Assembly (NCBI RefSeq): GCF_003261635.1
Contig: NZ_QFXK01000030.1
Coordinates: forward strand, 558,001 to 622,000
DNA length: 64,000 nucleotides
Source: Kribbella monticola
GTDB taxonomy: Bacteria; Actinomycetota; Actinomycetes; Propionibacteriales; Kribbellaceae
Reading direction: 5' to 3'
Below, one piece after another: positions 53,770 to 62,749 of the stretch. Positions within the stretch are counted from its first letter, which is position 1; every line of letters starts with the position of its first letter. A program made the translations under genes and the position numbers. The notes beneath the pieces were generated by a model that worked only from the letters and a program-made list of their open reading frames with translations, made no database searches and was not told the origin of the DNA.

Positions 53770-54795
53770 ATGCGATGGATCGACTCCCTGGAAGCGGCCG
53801 CTGCCGAGAAGCTCCCCGAGCCCGTCCACCGGTACTTCCGCCAAGGGTCGGCCGGCGGCGTCAGCGTCGCGGAGGCCACCGCCGCCTGGAACTCGTACCG
53901 GTTCCGGCCGCACGTCCTGACCGATGTGTCGACCGTCGACCTGCGGACCACCGTGCTCGGCACCCCGATCGACGTACCAGTCATGATTGCTCCGACCACG
54001 CTCCAGCGACAGGCCGACCCGGACGGCGAGGCAGCAATGGCGGCCGGAGTCGCCGCGGCCAACTCGGTCCTCGGCGTCTCCAGCAACGCCGGTAAGACGT
54101 TCGCCGACATCGGTGCTGTCGGTGCGCCCTGGTGGCTGCAGATCTACGTGGTGAAGAACCGCGACGTGACGCTCCGGATGCTCGACAAAGCGGTGGCGGC
54201 GGGCGCGCGAGCCGTAGTACTGACTGCGGATACGCCGGTCGTCGGGCGGAAGGAGGACGACGGGCCGACCGTTTGGGAGGTGATCCCCGAGGGGCATTTG
54301 CTGGCGAACCTGGACGAGTACTCCGACGACGATCTCGGCAAGGCGGACGACCTCACCCCCGATGTCATCGGCTGGCTCGCCGAACGCACCGGACTCCCGG
54401 TGGTCGTCAAGGGCGTCCTCCGCGCCGACGACGCCAAGCGCTGCGCCGACGCGGGCGCCGCCGGCGTGATCGTGTCCAACCACGGCGGCCGCCAACTCGA
54501 CGCCTCGATCTCCACCGCTCGCGCTTTGCCGGAAGTGGCCGAGGCCCTTCGCGGTTCTGACACCGAACTGTACGTCGACGGCGGCATCCGACGAGGCGAA
54601 CACGTCCTCGCGGCACTGGCCCTCGGCGCACGCGCTGTCTTCGTCGGCCGACCCGCGCTCTGGGCCCTCACGGTCGGGGGCTCCGCCGGAGTCACCCGCC
54701 TGATCGATGACCTAGGCAACGAACTCGACCACGCGATGCGCCTCATCGGCGTACCAACCCTCGCCGGCCTCTCACCCGACCTACTCGACCTCTGA
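53770..54795 (+). CDS. FMN-dependent alpha-hydroxy acid oxidase/dehydrogenase
   Basis: 341 residues from ATG 53770. TIM-barrel flavoenzyme of the lactate/glycolate oxidase family: FMN-contacting segment VMIAPTTLQRQADPDGE, Lys214 (VVVKGV), catalytic His238 and Arg241 in SNHGGRQLD, and phosphate-binding YVDGGIRRGEHVLAALALGA and FVGRP. It oxidises a 2-hydroxy acid to a 2-oxo acid using oxygen or a quinone. Substrate not clear. Divergent from the PheRS-like gene by 234 bp. Confidence 0.88.
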   Translation: MRWIDSLEAAAAEKLPEPVHRYFRQGSAGGVSVAEATAAWNSYRFRPHVLTDVSTVDLRTTVLGTPIDVPVMIAPTTLQRQADPDGEAAMAAGVAAANSVLGVSSNAGKTFADIGAVGAPWWLQIYVVKNRDVTLRMLDKAVAAGARAVVLTADTPVVGRKEDDGPTVWEVIPEGHLLANLDEYSDDDLGKADDLTPDVIGWLAERTGLPVVVKGVLRADDAKRCADAGAAGVIVSNHGGRQLDASISTARALPEVAEALRGSDTELYVDGGIRRGEHVLAALALGARAVFVGRPALWALTVGGSAGVTRLIDDLGNELDHAMRLIGVPTLAGLSPDLLDL

Positions 54796-54881
54796 GTACT
54801 ACGCCCCGCTTCGCGCCTCCTACGTCGGCGCTCGACCCACCCACCCCGGACGCCGCTCCTCCGTCGCGGCTGAAGCTGTCG
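54796..54881 (-). repeat. Intergenic repeat, copy A (inverted)
   Basis: On the minus strand it reads CGACAGCTTCAGCCGCGACG, then GAGGAGCGGCGT, GGGTGGGTCGAGCGCCGACG, and ends GTAGTAC. The same order is found in copies B and C on the plus strand, with scattered mismatches. It abuts the stop codon of the hydroxy acid oxidase. Confidence 0.85.
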
Positions 54882-55216
54882 GTCGGGTCGGCCGGGTCGC
54901 TCGGCTGGCGGATGCGCCGGGTCGCTCAGACCTCACCCGGCCAGCTACCGCGTTAGCTGCGAACGGTTCAAGCTCAGCGCTTCGGCCCGGACCATCCACC
55001 GGGTTGGACAGGCTGAGCGACGAGATCGCAGACGCGAAGGCGGACATCCGCTTGAGGAACCACGCCAGCCGCAGCCGGACTCGGGCGCCCCGCAGCTTCA
55101 CCCGCCGACCCGAGCACCTCGCGCTTTACCCGCGAGCTCGGGCACCTCGCCCGACCACCCCTCCGACTCAGGCATCTCTCGCCGCTTCGCCTACCGATTC
55201 GGGCACCCTCGTCTCT

Positions 55217-55305
55217 CAGCCGCGACGGAGGAGCGGCGTACCGGGGCGGGTGGGTCGAGCGCCGACGCAGGAGGGGCGAAGCGGGTCGTAGTACGCGAAA
55301 GACCC
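55217..55305 (+). repeat. Intergenic repeat, copy B
   Basis: A direct copy, nearly identical to copy C over about 88 bp (CAGCCGCGACG ... GTACGCGAAAGACCC), with only a few mismatches. It includes the CGAAAGACCC half of the rplA terminator hairpin, so the duplicated segment reached into that terminator. Confidence 0.88.
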
Positions 55306-55342
55306 GGCGGACTCGCACCTCGCGAACGCGGGTCTGCCCGAG

Positions 55343-55440
55343 CGACAGCTTCAGCCGCGACGCAGGAGCGGCGTACCGGGGCGGGTGGGTCGAGCGCCGA
55401 CGCAGGAGGTGCGAAGCGGGTTGTAGTACGCGAAAGACCC
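55343..55440 (+). repeat. Intergenic repeat, copy C
   Basis: The third copy starts CGACAGCTTCAGCCGCGACG, as copy A does, and ends CGAAAGACCC, running straight into the terminator palindrome of rplA. Copies B and C are direct repeats about 125 bp apart. Confidence 0.88.
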
Positions 55441-55464
55441 CGGTCGACTGACCGGGGTCTTTCG
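55431..55464. terminator. Terminator after rplA
   Basis: A perfect palindromic hairpin, arms CGAAAGACCCCGGTC (55431-55445) and its complement (55450-55464) with a GACT/AGTC loop, 17 bp after the rplA stop. The AAAGA/TCTTT ends give a T-rich tail on either strand, so it can act bidirectionally. Confidence 0.88.
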
Positions 55465-55481
55465 GGGTGGAGCGGTGAGGC

Positions 55482-56204
55482 TCAGGCCTCGGCCGGCTCC
55501 TCGAGCAGGTTGCGGGTGATGTTGGGGTCCACCTGGACGCCCGGACCCATCGTGGTCGAGAAGACGGTCTTCTTGATGTAGCGGCCCTTGGAGCTGGAGG
55601 GCTTCAGCCGGAGAATCTCCTCCAGTGCGGCGCCGTAGTTCTCCACCAGTTGGGCCTCGTCGAAGGAGGCCTTGCCGATGATGAAGTGCAGGTTCGCGTG
55701 CCGGTCGACCCGGAACTCGATCTTGCCACCCTTGATCTCGTTGACAGCCTTCGTCACGTCGGGGGTGACGGTGCCGGTCTTCGGGTTCGGCATCAGACCA
55801 CGCGGGCCGAGCACGCGCCCGAGCCGGCCGACCTTGCCCATCAGGTCGGGGGTGGCGACGACGGCGTCGAAGTCGAGCCAGCCGTCGGTCACCTTCTTGA
55901 TCATGTCGTCGTCGCCGACGAAGTCGGCGCCGGCGGCCTTGGCGGCCTCGGCCTTCTCACCGGTGGCGAAGACGAGGACCCGTGCCGTCTTGCCGGTGCC
56001 GTGCGGAAGGATGACGGTGCCGCGCACCATCTGGTCGGCCTTGCGGGGGTCGACCCCGAGGCGCATCGCGACGTCGACGGTGGAGTTCAGCTTCTTGCCG
56101 GCCGCCGCTTCCTTGGCCAGCTTGACGGCCTCCAGCGGCGTGTACAGCTTGTCGAAGTCGATCTTCTCCGCGATGGCGCGGTAGCTCTTGCTGCGCTGAG
56201 TCAT
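55482..56204 (-). CDS. rplA: 50S ribosomal protein L1
   Basis: L1 forms the mobile stalk that moves E-site tRNA, and in other bacteria represses the rplKA operon. I start at ATG 56204 ([20 protein letters not shown]), giving 240 residues; an upstream ATG at 56255 adds atypical residues. Conserved [15 protein letters not shown] and [20 protein letters not shown] signatures. Follows rplK by 95 bp. Confidence 0.97.
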   Translation of the reverse strand: MTQRSKSYRAIAEKIDFDKLYTPLEAVKLAKEAAAGKKLNSTVDVAMRLGVDPRKADQMVRGTVILPHGTGKTARVLVFATGEKAEAAKAAGADFVGDDDMIKKVTDGWLDFDAVVATPDLMGKVGRLGRVLGPRGLMPNPKTGTVTPDVTKAVNEIKGGKIEFRVDRHANLHFIIGKASFDEAQLVENYGAALEEILRLKPSSSKGRYIKKTVFSTTMGPGVQVDPNITRNLLEEPAEA

Positions 56205-56299
56205 GTCTGTTCCTCTCTGGGATGTGGTGTCACGGGCGGCGCTTCGCCCTGCCACAACTGCTGTTGCGTACTACGTTCCGTCGGCCGGGGGCCGTCGGA

Positions 56300-56731
56300 T
56301 CACTTCTCGACGACGACACCCATCGACCGCGCGGTGCCTTCGATGATCTTCATCGCGGCATCGATGTCGCGGGCGTTCAGGTCCGGCATCTTGGTGGTGG
56401 CGATCTCGCGGACCTGGTCAGCGGTGATCTTGCCGACCTTGTCCTTCTGCGGGACGGCCGAACCCTTCTGCAGGCCCGCGGCCTTCTTGATCATCTCCGG
56501 CGCCGGCGGCGTCTTGGTGATGAACGTGAAGGAGCGGTCTTCGTAGATGGTGATCTCGACCGGCACGACGTTGCCACGCATGGATTCCGTCTGGGCGTTG
56601 TACGCCTTGCAGAACTCCATGATGTTGACGCCGTGCGGACCGAGCGCGGTACCGACCGGCGGGGCCGGCGTCGCGGCACCGGCCTGGAGCTGCACCTTCA
56701 CGAGGGCAGCGATCTTCTTCTTGGGAGGCAT
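56300..56731 (-). CDS. rplK: 50S ribosomal protein L11
   Basis: L11 is part of the GTPase-associated centre, is needed for RelA activation and is the thiostrepton site. 143 residues: N-terminal domain with [20 protein letters not shown]-like Pro-rich segment and the rRNA-binding C-terminal domain ending [20 protein letters not shown] then [11 protein letters not shown]. Canonical. 12 bp after nusG. Confidence 0.97.
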   Translation of the reverse strand: MPPKKKIAALVKVQLQAGAATPAPPVGTALGPHGVNIMEFCKAYNAQTESMRGNVVPVEITIYEDRSFTFITKTPPAPEMIKKAAGLQKGSAVPQKDKVGKITADQVREIATTKMPDLNARDIDAAMKIIEGTARSMGVVVEK

Positions 56732-56743
56732 TCTCTCGGGTCC

Positions 56744-57853
56744 TTAGACTTTCTGGATCTGGCTGAAGCTGAGTTCCACCGGGGTCTCCCGGCCGAAGAT
56801 CTCCACCAGCGCCTTGATCCGCTGGGCGTCGGCATTGATCTCCGTGATCGTGGCGTGCAGGGTCGCGAACGGCCCGTCGACCACCATGACCGAGTCACCG
56901 ACGCCGAAGTCGGCGACCTCGACCTTCTTCTTGGCCGCGGTCTTGGTGGGTGCGGCACCGGTTTCGGCTGCCGCCGCCTCGGCCGCCGCCACGACGGCCG
57001 GAGCGAGCATCTTCTCGACCTCTTCGAGGCTGAGCGGGACGGGCTTCTGGCTGTTCCCGACGAAGCCGGTCACCGACGGCGTGTGCCGCACGGTCGACCA
57101 GGACTCGTCCGTCAGGTCCATCCGGACCAGCACGTACCCGGGGAGCACGGTGCGCTTGACCATCCGGCGCTGCCCGTTCTTGATCTCGGCGACCTCTTCG
57201 GTCGGCACGATGATCTCGAAGATGTAGTCCTCCATGTTCAGGGAGTTGATCCGGTTCTCCAGGTTGCCCTTGACCCGGTTCTCCATCCCTGAGTACGTGT
57301 GCACCACGTACCAGTCGCCGATCTGGGAGCGCAGCGTGTTGCGCAGCTCCTCCAGCGGGTCGACCGGCTCGGCCGGCTCCGCTTCCTCGGCTTCTTCTTC
57401 GTCCTCGTCGTCCGCCGCGTCCTCGTCCGCACTGGAGAAGACGACGGCGTCGGGAGCGGTCAGCTCCTCGTCGGTGTCGTCGAGCGTGGTCTCGGCGGTC
57501 TCCTCGGCCAGCTCGTCGGCGGCGTCGTCGACATCGGCGGCGGTGACGATCTCGTCGTCCTCCGCGTCGTCGGCGGCCTCGACCACCACGACCGGCTCGT
57601 CGTCGGAGTCGTCCTCGTCGGGCGTGCCCGCTTCGGCCTCGTCGTCGGCGGCGTACTCACTGTCCGCGTCGACCTCGACATCGTCCTCGTCGTCGTCGGC
57701 GATCTCGACGTCGAGATCGGCGAACAGGTCGTCGTCGTCCTCGTCGTCCAGGTCGAAGCCGAGGTCGACGCCGGAGTCAGCGGATACGTCGAACTCGTCC
57801 TCTACCTCGAGGACCTCGTCGTCACGCTGGTCGGGCACGTTGTACTCCGTCAT
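56744..57853 (-). CDS. nusG: Transcription termination/antitermination factor NusG with long acidic N-terminal extension
   Basis: NusG binds RNA polymerase and links it to S10/ribosome or Rho. The NGN domain starts near residue 175 ([32 protein letters not shown]) and the KOW domain is near residues 316-345 ([19 protein letters not shown]). Residues 1-165 are almost only Asp, Glu, Ala and Val, giving 369 residues against about 181 in E. coli. An Ala-rich linker carries [11 protein letters not shown] before the KOW. Actinobacterial NusG often has an acidic extension; this one is long. Confidence 0.95.
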   Translation of the reverse strand: MTEYNVPDQRDDEVLEVEDEFDVSADSGVDLGFDLDDEDDDDLFADLDVEIADDDEDDVEVDADSEYAADDEAEAGTPDEDDSDDEPVVVVEAADDAEDDEIVTAADVDDAADELAEETAETTLDDTDEELTAPDAVVFSSADEDAADDEDEEEAEEAEPAEPVDPLEELRNTLRSQIGDWYVVHTYSGMENRVKGNLENRINSLNMEDYIFEIIVPTEEVAEIKNGQRRMVKRTVLPGYVLVRMDLTDESWSTVRHTPSVTGFVGNSQKPVPLSLEEVEKMLAPAVVAAAEAAAAETGAAPTKTAAKKKVEVADFGVGDSVMVVDGPFATLHATITEINADAQRIKALVEIFGRETPVELSFSQIQKV

Positions 57854-57900
57854 CTGTGCATCGGGGGTGGGTCAGGCTGGTGCCGGCTGGCTCAGGTCGA

Positions 57901-58143
57901 TCAGCCGAAGATCTTGAACATCGCCCAGCCGAAGACCAGGTCGAGCACCGACACGATCGCGATCACGAAAACCACGAAGGTCAGCACGACCATGAAGTAG
58001 GTGGACAGCTGCTTGCGGGTCGGCCAGACCACCTTGCGGAGCTCGGCGACGACCTGGCGATAGAAGCGCAGCAGCCGGTTGCCCGACTTGCTCTCCGCCG
58101 GCTTGCCGGCGCCGGACGGTGCCGGGGTGCGCGTCTCCGTCAC
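57901..58143 (-). CDS. secE: Preprotein translocase subunit SecE
   Basis: 80 residues with the conserved FYRQVVAELRKVVWPTRKQL amphipathic segment followed by one membrane helix (YFMVVLTFVVFVIAIVSVLD). It stabilises SecY in the Sec translocon. Preceded by tRNA-Trp and followed by nusG, the usual order in actinobacteria. Confidence 0.96.
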   Translation of the reverse strand: MTETRTPAPSGAGKPAESKSGNRLLRFYRQVVAELRKVVWPTRKQLSTYFMVVLTFVVFVIAIVSVLDLVFGWAMFKIFG

Positions 58144-58199
58144 GACCTACCTCTTTCGCTAGCGGCGTCCCTGGCCGGCCCTGCGCCGGTCAGGATTTG

Positions 58200-58272
58200 C
58201 AGGGCACGAGGGACTTGAACCCCCAACCTTCGGTTTTGGAGACCGATGCTCTGCCAGTTGAGCTAGTGCCCT
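58200..58272 (-). tRNA. trnW: tRNA-Trp (CCA anticodon)
   Basis: 73 nt without encoded CCA end. Acceptor arms AGGGCAC (5') and GTGCCCT (3') pair perfectly; D arm GCTC...GAGC; anticodon loop CTCCAAA within the stem CGGT/ACCG shows anticodon CCA; T arm GGGGGTTCAAGTCCC. Located just upstream of secE, a conserved actinobacterial arrangement, and likely co-transcribed with it. Confidence 0.97.
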
Positions 58273-58357
58273 CTGCAAATCTGGTACTGCTTCCCAGACG
58301 CCGCCGGACCTGATCCAGGGCATGCCGGATCAGGGCCATCAACGCCCGGACTAGAAG

Positions 58358-58387
58358 AGTGTACGGGGTCGGGGCCACCTGGTCGAA
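58358..58387 (-). promoter_or_regulatory. Candidate promoter of tRNA-Trp-secE-nusG
   Basis: On the minus strand TTCGAC and TACACT are spaced 18 bp apart, about 85 bp before the tRNA. The -10 hexamer is good, the -35 only fair. Confidence 0.4.
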
Positions 58388-58514
58388 CTGAGCCCAGGTG
58401 AGGCACCGAGCGCCCGCCACGCCCCACTCCGGACGCCGTACCGCGGGCAGAACGATACCGTCTCCACCTCCCGACAACGGCGAGGGGTGGGGATGAGTTC
58501 CGCCCACCAGCCGG

Positions 58515-58569
58515 CCATCGGCCGCGAACCAGCTGCACATCACCCGTCCATCGCCCGCGAACCAGCTGC
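58515..58569 (+). repeat. Two 22-bp direct repeats, 33-bp period
   Basis: CCATCGGCCGCGAACCAGCT (58515-58534, continuing GC) recurs at 58548-58569 with a single mismatch (G to C). Only two copies and no spacer regularity, so not a CRISPR. Confidence 0.75.
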
Positions 58570-58658
58570 CCGTCGGGTCGCGAATCGTCCGTCCGTACGC
58601 CGGTCACCAGGCGATACCGAGGTGTGACGAACCTGGCGGCAGTGCCAGGATGGGCGGC

Positions 58659-59852
58659 ATGGTCTCCCGTATTTCTGCACGGATCGGTGCAATCAGTGAA
58701 TCGGCCACGCTCGCGGTGGACGCGAAGGCGAAGGCGCTCAAGGCCGCCGGCCGCCCGGTGATCGGCTTCGGCGCCGGCGAACCGGACTTCCCCACCCCGG
58801 ACTACATCGTCGAGGCGGCCGTCGCGGCCGCCCGCGATCCGAGGAACCACCGCTACAGCCCGGCCGGTGGTCTGCCGGAGCTCAAGCAGGCGATCGTCGA
58901 CAAGACCAAGCGGGATTCCGGGTACGAGATCGAGGCGAGCCAGGTGCTCGTCACCAATGGCGGGAAGCACGCGGTCTACAACACGTTCGCGACGCTGCTG
59001 GACCCGGGCGACGAGGTGCTGCTGCCGGCGCCGTACTGGACCACTTACCCCGAGACGATCCAGCTGGCCGGCGGCGTACCGGTCGAGGTGCTCGCCGACG
59101 AGACGCAGAACTACCTGGTTACCGTCGAGCAACTGGAAGCCGCCCGGACCGAGAAGACCAAGGCGCTGCTGTTCTGCTCGCCGTCGAACCCGACCGGCGC
59201 GGTGGACACCCCCGAGGCGATCGAGGCGATCGGCCGCTGGGCGTTGGAGCACGGCATCTGGGTGATCACGGACGAGATCTACGAGCACCTGACGTACGGC
59301 GACGCGAAGTCGACCTCGCTGCCGGTCGTCGTACCGGAGCTGGCCGAGCACACCGTCGTCCTGAACGGCGTCGCCAAGACGTACGCGATGACCGGCTGGC
59401 GGGTCGGCTGGATGATCGGCCCGAAGGACGTCATCAAGGCCGCGACCAACCTGCAGTCGCACCAGACGTCCAACGTCTGCAACGTCGCGCAGCGGGCCGC
59501 GATCGCCGCGCTGACCGGTGACCTGACGGCCGTCGACGAGATGAAGGTCGCGTTCGACCGGCGCCGCAAGCTGATGGTCTCGATGCTGAACGAGATCCCC
59601 GGCGTCGAGTGCCCCGAGCCCACCGGCGCGTTCTACGCCTACCCCTCGGTGAAGGGCGTGTTCGGCCGCGAGCTCAACGGCCGTACGCCGACCACCTCCA
59701 CCGAACTGGCCGAGATCATCCTCGACGAGGCCGAGGTCGCCGTCGTACCGGGCGAAGCCTTCGGCGCCCCCGGCTACCTGCGCCTGTCCTACGCCCTCGG
59801 CGACGACGACCTGATCGAAGGCGTCTCCCGCATCCAGAAGCTCCTGGGCTGA
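58659..59852 (+). CDS. Class I/II PLP aminotransferase (aspartate aminotransferase-like)
   Basis: 397 residues from ATG 58659, chosen because AGGA lies 8 bp upstream; ATG 58650 has AGG touching it. Schiff-base Lys240 in [19 protein letters not shown] motif in [19 protein letters not shown] with the PLP-contacting Asp, and the C-terminal Arg in GYLRLSYAL that binds the alpha-carboxylate. Typical Ib aspartate/prephenate aminotransferase. Makes aspartate or aromatic amino acids from oxo acids. Confidence 0.92.
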   Translation: MVSRISARIGAISESATLAVDAKAKALKAAGRPVIGFGAGEPDFPTPDYIVEAAVAAARDPRNHRYSPAGGLPELKQAIVDKTKRDSGYEIEASQVLVTNGGKHAVYNTFATLLDPGDEVLLPAPYWTTYPETIQLAGGVPVEVLADETQNYLVTVEQLEAARTEKTKALLFCSPSNPTGAVDTPEAIEAIGRWALEHGIWVITDEIYEHLTYGDAKSTSLPVVVPELAEHTVVLNGVAKTYAMTGWRVGWMIGPKDVIKAATNLQSHQTSNVCNVAQRAAIAALTGDLTAVDEMKVAFDRRRKLMVSMLNEIPGVECPEPTGAFYAYPSVKGVFGRELNGRTPTTSTELAEIILDEAEVAVVPGEAFGAPGYLRLSYALGDDDLIEGVSRIQKLLG

Positions 59853-59920
59853 CGTTTCGCAGTTCTTCGAAGTGCCGGTATTCGGTGACAGTGCCGGTCG
59901 GCCACGGCGTCGGAACGGGT

Positions 59921-61552
59921 ATGAACCCTTTCCCCCGTACGACGAGGTCGCTCGGCGCGGGCCTGAGCGCCCTGGCCCTGGCCGCCGGGTCGTCCGCCCT
60001 CCCGGCATCAGCCGGTGGGACCGAGCAGACTTTCGAGCTCACGATCAAGCACCTCGACCGGTCGGGGGCGGTGACCGGGAACTATCTCGACACCCTGCTG
60101 GATCGGTACGCGGCCTCCCCCGACCTGGTGCAGCTGAACGAGCCGGACGGGACCTCCCGGGTGCGGCTGCCGAAGGGGTCGTACCTGCTGGAGACCACGA
60201 TCGGAGTCGGCAAGGACGCTCCGGAGCACAACTTCCTGGTCACTCCGAAGCTCGAATTGACTGCAGACCTGACGCTCACCATTGATGCCCGGCAGGCCCA
60301 GCCGGTGCGGATCTCCGTCCCCGAGCCGAGCGCCAGGCGAGTGTTCACGTCGGTCGACTACACGTTGACCACGACAGCTCAGCCGTACAGCAGCAACGTG
60401 ATCGGGGACGGAGACACCAAGCTCTACACGGCCCAGCTAGGTCCGTCGCCGGCCGGCTTCAGCGGCCGGATCAACAGCGAGTGGGCCAAGCCCAGCGCGG
60501 CCGGAACGACCCCGTTCCAGGCCACTCCGTACATCTACTCCGTTGTCCAGGACAGGCCTGGCAGCTTCTTCACAGGGTTCGACAAAGCAGTGCGGCCGAC
60601 CGAGCTGGCAACTGTCCGTCCGACCCTCGTTGCCCAGGGCAAAGGCACCGGAGCCTCGTACGGCGTGATGCCGGCGACGCCTGTGCTCGAGGGTGGCCAC
60701 GGCATGACCTACTGGTATCCGAACCTCCCAGCCACCCCTACTGTCCACGTGACTGCCGTCGGCGCGACCTGGTCGGCCTCGACCGCTTTCCGGGATGCCG
60801 AGCAGGCAGAGGCGCCCAGCAACCAGAACGGCACAGCAACGTCGTACCAGGCGGGCAGGAGCTACTCGGAGACCTTCGGCGGCGCTGTGCTCGGCCCGGC
60901 CTTTCCAGCACCCCCGTACGCCGACAGTCCCTTCGCCTATCGCGAGGGCGATGTCATGTCGTTGCTACCGGTCATCGGAGACAGCGCGGGACACTCCGGC
61001 GCGGCAGCGACCGGCCCCGGCACGCTGAGTGTGACCCGCGACGGCAGTTCGCTCGCCGAGGTCGCTTACGAGCCGGGTAATCCACCGGCCTTGGTCACGG
61101 TTCCGGCAGCCAGTGGCCGCTACCGCGTCGATCTGGCCACGAATGGCACCGGGGTACTCGGCACCTCCACCGCCGTACGGACTTCCTGGGCCTTCAGGTC
61201 GGCGAGGACTACCAAGCGGGTCGCACTCCCCCTGTGGGCGGTCAGGTTCGCGCCGCCGGTCGATGACCACAACACCCTGAGGTCCGGGCCGACCCACGCC
61301 CTTCCGATCGTCGTCGAGGCCCAGCGGGACGCTGCGGTGGGCAAGCTGACCACGCTGACGGTCCAGACCTCGACCGATGACGGCAAGACCTGGCAGGACG
61401 CGCCCGTGACGGCAAGCGCTGCAGGCAAGTACACCGCAGTGGTCTCGGTGCCGGTGGACGCTTCGTCTGTCTCACTGCGCACGCGGGCGGCGGACTCGCT
61501 CGGCAACACGGTCGACGAGACCATCACCAGGGCCTACAAGGTCACCCGCTGA
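59921..61552 (+). CDS. Secreted protein of unknown function
   Basis: 543 residues from ATG 59921, beginning with a signal peptide (about 1-31: RTTRSLGAGLSALALAAGSS, then ALPASAGG as a signal-peptidase I site). The rest is beta-rich, with repeated TFELTIKHLDRSG, LTLTIDARQAQPVRI, and a C-terminal Ig/BIG-like segment (LTTLTVQTSTDDGKTWQDAP ... LRTRAADSLGNTVDE). It resembles the C-terminal regions of large actinobacterial subtilisin-family exoproteins but has no peptidase domain. Function unknown. Confidence 0.7.
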   Translation: MNPFPRTTRSLGAGLSALALAAGSSALPASAGGTEQTFELTIKHLDRSGAVTGNYLDTLLDRYAASPDLVQLNEPDGTSRVRLPKGSYLLETTIGVGKDAPEHNFLVTPKLELTADLTLTIDARQAQPVRISVPEPSARRVFTSVDYTLTTTAQPYSSNVIGDGDTKLYTAQLGPSPAGFSGRINSEWAKPSAAGTTPFQATPYIYSVVQDRPGSFFTGFDKAVRPTELATVRPTLVAQGKGTGASYGVMPATPVLEGGHGMTYWYPNLPATPTVHVTAVGATWSASTAFRDAEQAEAPSNQNGTATSYQAGRSYSETFGGAVLGPAFPAPPYADSPFAYREGDVMSLLPVIGDSAGHSGAAATGPGTLSVTRDGSSLAEVAYEPGNPPALVTVPAASGRYRVDLATNGTGVLGTSTAVRTSWAFRSARTTKRVALPLWAVRFAPPVDDHNTLRSGPTHALPIVVEAQRDAAVGKLTTLTVQTSTDDGKTWQDAPVTASAAGKYTAVVSVPVDASSVSLRTRAADSLGNTVDETITRAYKVTR

Positions 61553-61632
61553 TCCGCGGCGGTCCGTCCGGTTTCCTTGGCCGGGTGGACCGCCGGTTTC
61601 GTCAGAAGCCGATCCGTCGGTAACCTTCTGTG

Positions 61633-62673
61633 ATGACGAGTCGGGACCTGCGGCTGCTGCCGAAGACCCACCTGCATCTGCACTTCTCCGGCTCCATGCG
61701 GCATCTGACCCTGGTCGAGCTGGCCGACAAGCACGGCGTCCGGCTGCCCGACGCGCTGCGCACCGACTGGCCGCCGGATCTGTCCGCCGCCGACGAGCGC
61801 GGGTGGTTCCGCTTCCAGCGGCTGTACGACATCGCCCGGTCCGTACTGCGGACCGAGGAGGACGTACGCCGCCTCGTCCGCGAGGCAGCCGAGGACGACC
61901 GCGCCGACGGCTCCCGCTGGCTCGAGATCCAGGTGGACCCGTCGGGGTACGCCGGCCGCTTCCACGGCATCACCGAGTTCACCGATCTGGTCCTGGACGC
62001 TGCGCGCGATGCCGCCGCATCCACGGGGATCGGCGTACAGGTGGTGATCGCGGCGAACCGGACCCGGCATCCGCTGGACGCGCGGACCCTCGCGCGCCTA
62101 GCAGCGCAGTACGTCGGACGGGGCGTGGTCGGCTTCGGGCTGTCCAACGACGAGCGGCGCGGGACCACCTCAGAGTTCTCCGCGGCCTTCCGGATCGCGC
62201 GGAACGCGGGGCTCCTCGCAGTACCGCACGGCGGTGAGCTGTGCGGCCCAGCGACGGTGCGGACCTGCCTGGACGAGCTCGGAGCAGGCCGGATCGGCCA
62301 CGGGGTGCGTACTGTCGAGAATCCAGATCTTCTGAAGCGCGTGGTCGACGCCGGGGTCGCGCTCGAGGTCTGCCCTGCTTCCAACGTCTCGCTGGGTGTC
62401 TACCAGCGCGCCGAGGACGTGCCGCTGCGACAGCTGTACGACGCCGGTGCGCGGATCGCGCTCGGGGCGGACGATCCGTTGTTGTTCGGCTCCCGGCTTG
62501 CGGAGCAATACGAGACGGCTCGGAATGTGCACGGCTTCAACGACGCCGAACTGGCTGAGCTGGCCCGAGGCTCGGTGCTCGCGTCGACCGCGCCCGCCGA
62601 CGTACAGAAGGGTCTGCTCGCGGAGATCGACGAGTGGCTCGGTGTCGACCAGCCGGCGCCGGTGGCTTCCTAG
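61633..62673 (+). CDS. Adenosine deaminase-family protein
   Basis: 346 residues from ATG 61633. TIM-barrel metal-dependent deaminase: His13 and His15 (PKTHLHLHFSG), His199 and Glu202 (VPHGGE), His223 (RIGHGVRT), Asp280-Asp281 (GADDP). This full set matches adenosine deaminases, which convert adenosine to inosine; adenine deaminase or aminodeoxyfutalosine deaminase are alternatives because the family shares these residues. No strong ribosome binding site is seen. Confidence 0.85.
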   Translation: MTSRDLRLLPKTHLHLHFSGSMRHLTLVELADKHGVRLPDALRTDWPPDLSAADERGWFRFQRLYDIARSVLRTEEDVRRLVREAAEDDRADGSRWLEIQVDPSGYAGRFHGITEFTDLVLDAARDAAASTGIGVQVVIAANRTRHPLDARTLARLAAQYVGRGVVGFGLSNDERRGTTSEFSAAFRIARNAGLLAVPHGGELCGPATVRTCLDELGAGRIGHGVRTVENPDLLKRVVDAGVALEVCPASNVSLGVYQRAEDVPLRQLYDAGARIALGADDPLLFGSRLAEQYETARNVHGFNDAELAELARGSVLASTAPADVQKGLLAEIDEWLGVDQPAPVAS

Positions 62674-62749
62674 CCAGTTCACGCGGAGTGCTCGGCGAGT
62701 GCATCCCGAGGGCATTGCGGCGGGCTGGGAGCAGGCCTAACTTTGCGGC

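Larger units (their letters stand above)
54796..55481. other. Non-coding intergenic repeat region
   Basis: The 686 bp between the hydroxy acid oxidase stop and rplA holds no credible gene; open frames here have repeated, non-biased codon use. It is built of at least three copies of one repeat of about 75-95 bp (one inverted, two direct) plus shorter CGGGTCG/GAGCACCTCGC-type repeats, and ends in the rplA terminator. Confidence 0.7.
58273..58658. other. Intergenic region between tRNA-Trp and the aminotransferase gene
   Basis: The 386-bp divergent region shows no credible gene. It holds the candidate tRNA promoter and a short direct repeat (58515-58569). The aminotransferase promoter must also be here but I cannot assign it. 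Confidence 0.4.

Noticed and set aside
53596-54603. Long minus-strand frame opposite the hydroxy acid oxidase
   Set aside because: It overlaps a gene with clear FMN and catalytic motifs and has no ribosome binding site or family similarity.
54820-55318. Two minus-strand frames in the repeat region
   Set aside because: They consist of Arg/Ala/Pro-rich translations of the repeats, and nothing suggests selection for protein.
58515-58569. Possible CRISPR fragment
   Set aside because: Only two short repeats with a mismatch and no cas genes in the window.
58263-60008. Long minus-strand frame opposite tRNA-Trp and the aminotransferase
   Set aside because: It would run through the tRNA gene and mirror the aminotransferase; no protein features.
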